Source: CAIZGX01 sp044371675 (GTDB lineage: Bacteria; Bacteroidota; Bacteroidia; Flavobacteriales_D; Sanyastnellaceae). From it: a stretch of DNA of 15,196 nucleotides. The DNA is taken from assembly GCA_044371675.1 (NCBI GenBank), contig JBILTF010000055.1:1-15196 (forward strand), read 5' to 3'. The notes beneath the pieces were generated by a model. That model saw only the letters and a list, made by a program, of their open reading frames with translations. It was not told the DNA's origin and made no database searches. The position numbers and the translations under genes are program-made. Below, in pieces: positions 7,736 to 14,498 of this stretch. Each line of letters begins with the position of its first letter. Positions within the stretch are counted from its first letter, which is position 1.

Positions 7736-10700
7736 TTAGTTTTCGATCACGAATTTTTCAGTCTGAATGCTTCCGCTGTCTGATGAATATTGCAGGATGT
7801 AGCATCCATTTGTCAATTCGAAACTGAATGGAATTTCAGAACATTCGCGTGCATTTCCTTCATGAATTAGTTGTCCAACAGCACTGAGAATTTTCCATTT
7901 CACTAAATTATTTTTCTTAGTGAATTGAAGTTTGAATTCGCCGGCATTAATGGAGGGGATAATTTTTCCTGAAGTTGGATTCAGATTTTTGTTGTCAGAA
8001 AAACAGGAATAGAAAAGCACTTCCTGTGGACCGAGGATTTCAATTCCAAATGGAAAATTTGAACTGCTCAGTGAAGTGAAAACAGAATCATTCATATTGG
8101 ATGAAATCGATGGAGCACTTGTCATTTCACTTAATGTAAGCGACTTCCAGTACAAGAGCTCTTCTAATTCTTCGCCCTCTATGTTACAGGTATTTAATTG
8201 ATTAAGTATATTGTAGCAAAGGCTCGAATTCCCTAATGAACGGAAGAGTTGTGCTTTCGAAAGTTCAACCCAAAATTGGGAGTGAAACGATGAGTCTGAC
8301 ACCAAGCTATCGGTGCAAGCATTCAATGAATTTACATAGCGCTGAACAGCGATTTCAAACGACTCTGAATTGTTCTCGGGAATTATTTCTCCGCGAAGAA
8401 TGAGTTCTTCGATCATCTTTTTCATCATTCCAATTCCCCAATCGGACAAAGAACGAATTTCGCTGCTGTTGCGATCCAAAGGAGATGTCAGAATTTCATG
8501 GAACAGTTTTATCGAACGCTTTCCTTCGAAGAGCGAGTCTGTTGCATACGCCAATGTGGCCGCTAACGATAGCGCAGAATCAAGAGGTAATTGTCCGTAT
8601 TCCGTGGTTGAAATGACAGGCAAGTCTGTAAGTGTTTTTTGGTGAAGGCTTGCTTGCGCTATGGATTTGGTAGGACTAAGAATTCCAATAACAGATGGGC
8701 ATGTTGTGGAAACAGAAACAGAAGGACTTAGCGTGATAAGACTTTGCGTTCCGTTCGCGCAGGTGCTCGAAGAAAATAGCGCAATGCCCGAACTTCCAGA
8801 TGCAATGGGCAGCCATTGATTGCTTGCGCTTGCTAATCCCACAGGTGCACATCCGATAGAAGATATGGTTGCAATGTTGCCGCATAAATTGCAATCGCTT
8901 GCACCACTGAATGAATTGAATCCTTTGTTCAACAAGGGTGTTGAGCTGTGGTAGAAATGAACGTGCTCATCGTTCAATTCGAAAACGTTATATCCGCCCG
9001 CACTGCTAGAAGATATATTCAGCACACATCCTTTTCCTATTTCTAAAGCTGTTCCGTTTTGCGAAAATTCAGAGCAACGAACGGTGAATACGCCCCCTTT
9101 CTTTTGCGCTCCGATTCCGTTGTTGTTGAAGGTGCAAGAGGTCATTCCAATTTCAATCAAACTGTAATCGGAAACGGCCACTTCATTGTTTTCGAAAGAG
9201 GTGTTCTTGATTCGACTTAACGATTTCAAGTGTTCTGAAAATAGATTAGCTGAATTGAAAACGCAATCTTGGAAGTTATAATTTCCATAGCGAATAGTCA
9301 CTGAACCGTTGTCGGTGAAGAGTGTATGCGATGCAGTTAGTTTTCCATAATTGTTTTCAATGTTGCAATGCTTCACGGAAGAGTTCAAGAAGGAAACAAT
9401 GTTGTAATCGACTTGACAAAGTGCATTTTCATTGCCAGCGACATTAGTATTCTCGAACAACAATCTTTGGTAGGAAAGAAGCGTCGCGTTTTCATTCAAT
9501 TCAATTTTTCCGGTTTTGAATTTGATGTAGTTTGCAGTCCCCGACTCGTTGAACATTGCGCCTTCATGAACTCGGAAGAATGTGCTGTTTTGGTCGACTC
9601 CTTCTACCAACATGCGACTTCCGATTGCGAAAGTCACATCGGTTTCATTCCATAAAGAATACACATCTATTGACCCTTTATTCGCTTGAAGGATTAACGC
9701 TGATTGGGAAATAAGTTGCAATTGTCCGCCTCTGAATTCAACCGATGCGTTGGTATTATTCAAAATGAATTCTCCAGAGGCATAAACGATTTTACTTCCG
9801 GGCAACAACGTAACTTTTCCTTCTACGTGAATTGTTCCGCCAAGTAAATTCAACGTGGAATTCTGTTCTAAAATCAATGTTCCATTGGGTTGAATGAAAA
9901 GCAATCCGTTGGGTTGAAGGTTTATGGTCGTTGACGCTTGAACATGCAATGACGCGTGAACAGTCCCAGAAGGATCCCCAATTTGCAGTATTCCGTTGTC
10001 TTGAATATCTAAACTTCCAGAACCGCAGTCGATGCCCGTTTCAATGGACACTTCGTCTCCAGGAAACACAAGGCTATTTGGAGCGGACTGACTTTCGCCC
10101 AGTTCGCCAATGGTTACTACAGAATTGTTTTCAATGATGGTTGAAGGAAGAACTTGTAATCCTGTTTTTCCGAAATTGAAAGCTGTATTGTTTTCCATAT
10201 TTAATCTGAAAACCGAATGTCCATTCGGTAGTTCATCAGCGAATACTTCTTCAGCAATGAACGCGAGGTTTCCGAAGTTGATTCCAGAGTGTGGTTGGTT
10301 ATTTCCGGAAGGAGCATACCAGTTGTCGAATGGAATCTCATCTTCGTTGATAGCAGTGAAAGGTAAATTGGTGTTGCAATGTAGCGCGCTTGATGTTGGG
10401 ACAAAGTTGTGATACAATTCGAATTGATCGTTGTTGATTGTTCCGCATGCGGAATTGAATGAAGCCGTTTCGTTAATGGCGTCTACGAAATCCTTGATTG
10501 ATGAAGAGTACCCTCCACAGGAATAATCGAATGGAAGAGCATTCATCGAAATCTTCGGACGAGAGCTGTATTGTGATATAGAAAGACTCAGAAAATCGAT
10601 GTCGATTTCTGTAAGCTTAAGGTCTGCAATAACGCGATGCGTACTAGTGTTTTCAACATAGTCGTTAGAACCGGGAATAGGAAAAAACTTCAGACGAAAT

Positions 10701-12115
10701 TCATCTCCGCCAACGAGGTTTGATGCGTTGCAGGATTCTGTCAAAAGAGGTTCAGTGGTATTGGTTGAAAGTCCAATTCCGTTTTTATTTCCATTGGCTA
10801 CAGCAATGTTTCTGCAATTTTGCGGAAGCCCAATGGAATTTAATTCAGATTGAAAACTTAAAAAGTTTGCGGGTTGAAGTTGATTTGAAGCGCCCCATTG
10901 ATAAAAGAGCAATTGTTGCGCGGCCGGACGTTCGAGCTTGTCGTAAACGAAGCTATTGGCGGCCGAACTGTATGGCGCCAAGAAATAGAGCGCAGATTGA
11001 AGACTCATTGGAATGTAGGCGCCTAAATGGGGCGCGTCGAGGCTTATGTAAAGACGAGTGCAGTGTTGTTTGTTTTGAATTTCCATGGTACGAAGGGCAT
11101 AGCGCGAGATAAGTCCACCCATACTTGCCCCCGCAACGACAATGCTTTCATTGCTGTTCTTATGCTCGTTGCAGAGGTGAATGATTTTTTCAACCAGCGC
11201 TGCATTTTCTCGAATGTCGCGCGCGCCGTCGTAAAAATCGACAAGTACTAAATCATATCCGTGCTGTTGAAGCGTGTCAATCCAATAAGGCATCAGTTGC
11301 AGCATGGCGTATTGTCCGGTTACAGAACCAGAAGAAAACGCGTCCCATCCGAACGTGCCGTTTCGTGTTGGAAGATGATCAGTCCCGAAGTCTATTCCTT
11401 CAACAAAAACAAAGGGCTTGTCAAATATTCCGTCTTCGCTGAGCAGTGTGTAGGCATTTCCTCTCACTAGTTTGTTTCCAACAAGTGTATCTATTTCAAA
11501 TGAACTGCTCACTTGCCACGGCGCGGTGTCTGGAGTGAGTAAGCTTTTGGTTTCAATTTGAAATTTTATTCCCGTTTCTTTCATTGTTCCGTTGACTGAA
11601 TATTTCACAGCCACAGAAAACCATTCGGTATTTGTTGGAATAATGGTTGAAATGGAATTGTTCGCGATGGTATTCCAAGTCGTTCCTTCATCGAAACTTA
11701 TCGATTGAATATTCACATTCGAATGATAATTCGATTGTACTGCGTTGTGTATGTTGAAGACATTCAAACCTGGAGTGAGCATGTTGGAAGTACAGAGAAT
11801 AAACTGACTCGTATCGCTGACGCTGTTTGCTGCGCGAACATATTTAATGTCCCAAACTTCGAGATAGGTAGCGTAGGCTTCATTCGGAAGACTTTCGAGA
11901 TGATTGCGATAATTCGGGAAGTAGAGGTGACTCGAATCTTTTCCACATAGAAAAAGAAATGCATCTTTTGCCGCTTGCGCTTTGGTGAAAACAAGTGAGT
12001 TGTTTTTTGAAAGGGGTTGATTGAACGCTGTTGATTTTACAACAGGAGCATAAGTGTTTTGCGCATGTGTAAACAGCGCGCAAAGTGAGAATAAAAGTGA
12101 GAATTGTTTTTTCAT
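7736..12115 (-). CDS. T9SS-secreted alpha/beta-hydrolase with beta-helix domain
   Basis: This is a 1459-residue exported protein with a signal peptide (1-18, ending THA|Q). A lipase-like alpha/beta-hydrolase domain (about 230-500) carries the nucleophile elbow VVAGASMGGLISRYAL (Ser331 in GASMG), then SLDAPHLGA, resembling the conserved TPHxGS stretch of lipases. D485 and H493 are plausible triad partners by inference. Residues about 640-1080 contain short Asn/Gly-rich strand repeats (for example QPNGLLFIQPNGTLILEQNS) typical of a right-handed beta-helix. Residues about 1170-1330 look helical, and the last 75 or so form a type A T9SS sorting domain (WKILSAVGQLIHEG, NGCYILQY, KFVIEN). It would act at the surface or outside, perhaps as an esterase or lipase. 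Substrate is unknown. It follows the upstream lipoprotein gene by 2 bp. Confidence 0.82.
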   Translation of the reverse strand: MKKQFSLLFSLCALFTHAQNTYAPVVKSTAFNQPLSKNNSLVFTKAQAAKDAFLFLCGKDSSHLYFPNYRNHLESLPNEAYATYLEVWDIKYVRAANSVSDTSQFILCTSNMLTPGLNVFNIHNAVQSNYHSNVNIQSISFDEGTTWNTIANNSISTIIPTNTEWFSVAVKYSVNGTMKETGIKFQIETKSLLTPDTAPWQVSSSFEIDTLVGNKLVRGNAYTLLSEDGIFDKPFVFVEGIDFGTDHLPTRNGTFGWDAFSSGSVTGQYAMLQLMPYWIDTLQQHGYDLVLVDFYDGARDIRENAALVEKIIHLCNEHKNSNESIVVAGASMGGLISRYALRTMEIQNKQHCTRLYISLDAPHLGAYIPMSLQSALYFLAPYSSAANSFVYDKLERPAAQQLLFYQWGASNQLQPANFLSFQSELNSIGLPQNCRNIAVANGNKNGIGLSTNTTEPLLTESCNASNLVGGDEFRLKFFPIPGSNDYVENTSTHRVIADLKLTEIDIDFLSLSISQYSSRPKISMNALPFDYSCGGYSSSIKDFVDAINETASFNSACGTINNDQFELYHNFVPTSSALHCNTNLPFTAINEDEIPFDNWYAPSGNNQPHSGINFGNLAFIAEEVFADELPNGHSVFRLNMENNTAFNFGKTGLQVLPSTIIENNSVVTIGELGESQSAPNSLVFPGDEVSIETGIDCGSGSLDIQDNGILQIGDPSGTVHASLHVQASTTINLQPNGLLFIQPNGTLILEQNSTLNLLGGTIHVEGKVTLLPGSKIVYASGEFILNNTNASVEFRGGQLQLISQSALILQANKGSIDVYSLWNETDVTFAIGSRMLVEGVDQNSTFFRVHEGAMFNESGTANYIKFKTGKIELNENATLLSYQRLLFENTNVAGNENALCQVDYNIVSFLNSSVKHCNIENNYGKLTASHTLFTDNGSVTIRYGNYNFQDCVFNSANLFSEHLKSLSRIKNTSFENNEVAVSDYSLIEIGMTSCTFNNNGIGAQKKGGVFTVRCSEFSQNGTALEIGKGCVLNISSSSAGGYNVFELNDEHVHFYHSSTPLLNKGFNSFSGASDCNLCGNIATISSIGCAPVGLASASNQWLPIASGSSGIALFSSSTCANGTQSLITLSPSVSVSTTCPSVIGILSPTKSIAQASLHQKTLTDLPVISTTEYGQLPLDSALSLAATLAYATDSLFEGKRSIKLFHEILTSPLDRNSSEIRSLSDWGIGMMKKMIEELILRGEIIPENNSESFEIAVQRYVNSLNACTDSLVSDSSFHSQFWVELSKAQLFRSLGNSSLCYNILNQLNTCNIEGEELEELLYWKSLTLSEMTSAPSISSNMNDSVFTSLSSSNFPFGIEILGPQEVLFYSCFSDNKNLNPTSGKIIPSINAGEFKLQFTKKNNLVKWKILSAVGQLIHEGNARECSEIPFSFELTNGCYILQYSSDSGSIQTEKFVIEN

Positions 12116-12117
12116 TT

Positions 12118-12744
12118 TTAGTAGTATAAGGTGTATGTATTGATTTCATTGGCTTGTAAGGCATCTTGGGTTACCCACTCGGAAGAGTAATTGCCGGAAG
12201 CGTAGTGTTTCGTAATTTCAAGTTCTATGGGGAAATGGGCGCGGATATCGAAGGTGCATTCGGCGCCGTTTCCTGCTAAGTCGGCTTCTTGAGTTATGCC
12301 GCGAAAACCTTCGTTCACTTTGAAAGAAGCACCAACAATGTTGTGTTGGGTGTTGGGGTCGTCAATTAACTTCAACAAAAGGTTCGCCTTACACGAAATG
12401 GGAATATTGAAAGTGGGATTTGCAGCAGTAAACGGAACGTCGGTAAATCCAAGTTCGGAAAATTGAATTTGCGATTGGGCTATTGCAAGTGCGAGATCTA
12501 CGGTTGCAGTTTTCGGAATTTCGAACCGTCCGTTTTCATCCGCCACTGAAATAAGTGACGGTATGAAGTTGACTTGGCCGCCGAATCCTTCCAGCTCATA
12601 CCATTGAACGCTTGCGAAGGGAATAGGCACGTTGGAGCCTTGCTCAACAACGCGACATTGAATGTTGGGAATGGGCTTCTCTTTTTCGCACGAATAGAAC
12701 ACGAGCAAAAGAGAAAGTAAGAGATAGGTGCTTTTTGTTTTCAT
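12118..12744 (-). CDS. Lipoprotein with carboxypeptidase-regulatory-like fold
   Basis: This 208-residue protein of unknown function has a lipoprotein signal (MKTKSTYLLLSLLLVFYS|C) with C19 as the lipidation site. Residues about 27-78 (CRVVEQGSNVPIPFASVQW, then ADENGRFEIP) follow the pattern of a carboxypeptidase-regulatory-like beta-sandwich, common in Bacteroidota surface proteins. The second half (about 110-208) has a similar strand-rich composition and may be another sandwich domain. It is the first gene of a two-gene operon, and the hydrolase ATG begins 2 bp after its stop. This suggests co-expression and possibly a shared surface role, such as anchor, inhibitor or partner, but nothing in the sequence fixes the function. 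The residues after the lipidated Cys are EKEKP. Confidence 0.8.
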   Translation of the reverse strand: MKTKSTYLLLSLLLVFYSCEKEKPIPNIQCRVVEQGSNVPIPFASVQWYELEGFGGQVNFIPSLISVADENGRFEIPKTATVDLALAIAQSQIQFSELGFTDVPFTAANPTFNIPISCKANLLLKLIDDPNTQHNIVGASFKVNEGFRGITQEADLAGNGAECTFDIRAHFPIELEITKHYASGNYSSEWVTQDALQANEINTYTLYY

Positions 12745-12859
12745 GACTCAATTAATTTTGAGCCAAAGGAAGATCCACTTGGCACCTATTGTTTATGCCA
12801 AATTCCTATAAGTTATATGCTGTTTATTCGTTCTTTCTTTTTGTTATATCTTAGTTAGT
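12745..12859. promoter_or_regulatory. Divergent intergenic region with two dyads
   Basis: These 115 bp lie between the lipoprotein-hydrolase operon (-) and the TerB-repeat gene (+). They contain an inverted repeat TTGGCA-N11-TGCCAA (12779-12801) and a second CTCAA-N6-TTGAG (12747-12762) just before the lipoprotein ATG. On the minus strand, TTCCTTTG (12771-12764) is one mismatch from the -7 consensus. On the plus strand, TATCTTAG (12847-12854) is also one mismatch away. No -33 element is convincing for either. Confidence 0.45.
12779..12801. repeat. Inverted repeat TTGGCA-N11-TGCCAA, possible operator
   Basis: Perfect 6-base arms are separated by 11 bases in the middle of a divergent promoter region. 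The spacing (arm centres about 17 bases apart) would suit a dimeric DNA-binding protein. It is not followed by a T-run, so it is not a terminator. Six-base dyads also arise by chance, and no regulator gene is adjacent. Confidence 0.3.
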
Positions 12860-13948
12860 ATGAACATATTTGAGGCGAAGCCATTAATAAAAAAATCTCT
12901 GTGGAATAGAGTGAGCGGAAGGGAGAATTCGAAAAACGCATTCATTACATTCAATAATTTATTGGCTGAAAAAGGAATTATGGGAGTTGACCGATCTCAT
13001 GTATTAGAAATTTGTCGGCAGTATAAAATCGAAGATTGGAAGGTTGAATTTCAAACTGAATTGCGAAACAGTTTTCTATTGGCGATTGGAAGTTTTCTCT
13101 CCGATTTGAGTCTCGACGATGCTGAAGTTTCGCAATTGAACAGGCTAGTGGAATTGCTATGCATTACGAAAGAAGAGAAGATGGAGATATACCACAAGGC
13201 GGGTTCAGCGGCTTATGATGATTTGTATGTTTCGTTTGTAAATGATGAGGTACTAACAGATTCGGAGAAGGAGATTTTGTTGAAGATTAAAAACACACTT
13301 TCGTTGAGTGAAGAGAGCATTGAGAAATTAATTAACGCGCGAGTTCATGAGATTGCTCAACAAGCCATGAAGGAAATTTTAGATGATAAGCAAATTGGTC
13401 CAGGTGAATTGGAGGCTTTTATTGCGAGGTGCTCGAATTTGGGGGTGAATTATAAATTCAACGAAGACTCTCAAAAGGTCTTAGAAGATTACAGGGATAA
13501 TTGGAAGTTAGAGAATGAACCACTTAAGGAAATTGCAGTGGATATTAATCTTCAGAAAGATGAGGTCTGCTTTCATATCACCAACGTGACATGGCATGAA
13601 ATAAGAACAATAACTCAAGCCTATTCATACGGTGGTCCAGCTATTCGTTTTAAAATTGTAAAAGGAATTTATTTTCGAGGAGGAAGAACAGCGGTGCGAA
13701 AAATAACGTCGGATGAATTAACGGAATTAGACGCTGGAAAACTGTATGTAACTAACAAGCGTCTGATTTTCGATGGCCTTGTTCGAAATACAACAATTCC
13801 GTACAAGTCTGTTTTGGCCATTGAGCCCTTTGAAGACGGTATTCGAGTGGAAAAAGAAAAAGGAAGAAGCCCCGTTTTTCAAACACTTTCTACCGACAAT
13901 AAACTGTCTATTATCTTGGGAAGAATTTTTTCTGAACTCAAAGATTGA
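12860..13948 (+). CDS. Protein with three TerB-like helical repeats and a GRAM/PH-like domain
   Basis: This 362-residue protein without signal peptide or membrane helix is probably cytosolic, and I do not recognise a named family. Three related helical units can be seen: about 75-110 (LSDLSLDDAEVSQLNRLVEL), 122-160 (VNDEVLTDSEKEILLKIKNT) and 167-205 (LDDKQIGPGELEAFIARCSN). Each has an acidic turn, a short linker and then a Glu-containing amphipathic helix, as in TerB-like or EF-hand-like helical domains. Residues about 268-345 resemble a GRAM/bacterial PH domain, with GKLYVTNKRLIFDG (293-306) followed by IPYKSVLAIEPFEDGIRVE. Such domains usually bind lipids or partners. The gene stands alone, divergent from the lipoprotein-hydrolase operon and convergent with another lipoprotein, 8 bp apart. 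The function is unknown; a stress or envelope role would be guesswork. Confidence 0.75.
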   Translation: MNIFEAKPLIKKSLWNRVSGRENSKNAFITFNNLLAEKGIMGVDRSHVLEICRQYKIEDWKVEFQTELRNSFLLAIGSFLSDLSLDDAEVSQLNRLVELLCITKEEKMEIYHKAGSAAYDDLYVSFVNDEVLTDSEKEILLKIKNTLSLSEESIEKLINARVHEIAQQAMKEILDDKQIGPGELEAFIARCSNLGVNYKFNEDSQKVLEDYRDNWKLENEPLKEIAVDINLQKDEVCFHITNVTWHEIRTITQAYSYGGPAIRFKIVKGIYFRGGRTAVRKITSDELTELDAGKLYVTNKRLIFDGLVRNTTIPYKSVLAIEPFEDGIRVEKEKGRSPVFQTLSTDNKLSIILGRIFSELKD

Positions 13949-13956
13949 GTATTCAC

Positions 13957-14460
13957 TTATTCCGTTAGATCAAGTTTGTACTTGTCTGCAAATGACTGTT
14001 GCGCGTTCTCGAAATCTTGTTGGGTGAAGACCGATTCGTTTTGAATGAACATACGTAGAACTCTACAGCTATCGGTAGTAGCGAAAGATATTTGTTCTTG
14101 TGGAAGTTGATGCAAATTGCACAACGGCTTGTAATAGGCTGAAAGAATTTCTTGAAATTTTCCGATAGTTCGAAGAGCAGGATTTACGAGCAGCGTATCT
14201 TCTTTGAAGTTCCCAATTTCAGTTAAATTCTCTTTTGCTGTGCTTAACGTTGATTCAGCTTTCGTGTAGAATTCATTCAAGTTTAGGGGTTGACCCAGCT
14301 GTTCTTCCAACTGAAAAATAGCCACACCACATGTCTCTAGTTCAATTGTAATCTTGTTGTTGTAATCGCGTGCTTTTTCCTGATCAGTTGCGCAAGAAGA
14401 AGTGAAAAGCAAAAGAGCTATCACTGCAATTCGAGAATAAAAAAAATTCGCACCGATCAT
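13957..14460 (-). CDS. Lipoprotein, possibly LIC11966-like surface protein
   Basis: This 167-residue protein has a lipoprotein signal (MIGANFFYSRIAVIALLLFTSS|C), with C23 as the lipidation site and R10 as the only positive charge before the hydrophobic core. The mature part is almost all helical: an ARDYNNKITIELETC helix near the start, a central KFQEILSAYYKPLC segment and a C-terminal DFENAQQSFADKYKLDL. This layout resembles the small LIC11966-type surface lipoproteins of Bacteroidota and Leptospira, from memory only. No enzymatic motif is visible. The ATG at 14460 is preferred because the next possible start, GTG at codon 13, would leave a signal peptide without positive charge. The chosen ATG lies in the loop of a terminator-like hairpin, which is odd and could mean the gene is regulated by it. 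Confidence 0.72.
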   Translation of the reverse strand: MIGANFFYSRIAVIALLLFTSSCATDQEKARDYNNKITIELETCGVAIFQLEEQLGQPLNLNEFYTKAESTLSTAKENLTEIGNFKEDTLLVNPALRTIGKFQEILSAYYKPLCNLHQLPQEQISFATTDSCRVLRMFIQNESVFTQQDFENAQQSFADKYKLDLTE

Positions 14461-14471
14461 GATGCGAATTT
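14439..14471 (-). terminator. Terminator-like hairpin covering the downstream start codon
   Basis: Reading the minus strand, AAATTCGCA and TGCGAATTT form a perfect 9-base stem (plus coordinates 14471-14463 and 14452-14444) with a 10-base loop, followed by a further run of five T. It lies 28 bases past the stop of the DUF2490 gene, where an intrinsic terminator is expected. The stem is AT-rich, with 4 of 9 pairs being G-C. The loop contains the ATG (14460-14458) of the lipoprotein gene, so the element could instead act as an attenuator or block initiation. Confidence 0.5.
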
Positions 14472-14498
14472 AAGTTGTCTTGAAGGAGAAAAGTCGGA

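Noticed and set aside
7742..7758. TTCG-ATCA-CGAA followed by five T just after the nhaD stop, as a terminator.
   Set aside because: A 4-base stem is too short to support a call, and it lies inside the hydrolase coding region where such matches occur by chance.
10720..11112. 130-codon plus-strand frame opposite the hydrolase domain.
   Set aside because: The Cys/Arg-rich composition is typical of a shadow frame and it overlaps the nucleophile-elbow region of the real gene.
12860..13948. Tellurite-resistance (ter) operon membership for the TerB-like protein.
   Set aside because: No TerC, TerD or TerE homologues are in the window, and the similarity is at fold-pattern level only.
13971..13984. 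CAAGT-TTGT-ACTTG near the convergent stops of the TerB-repeat gene and the lipoprotein gene.
   Set aside because: It has a 5-base stem, no T-run on either strand, and lies inside the lipoprotein coding sequence.
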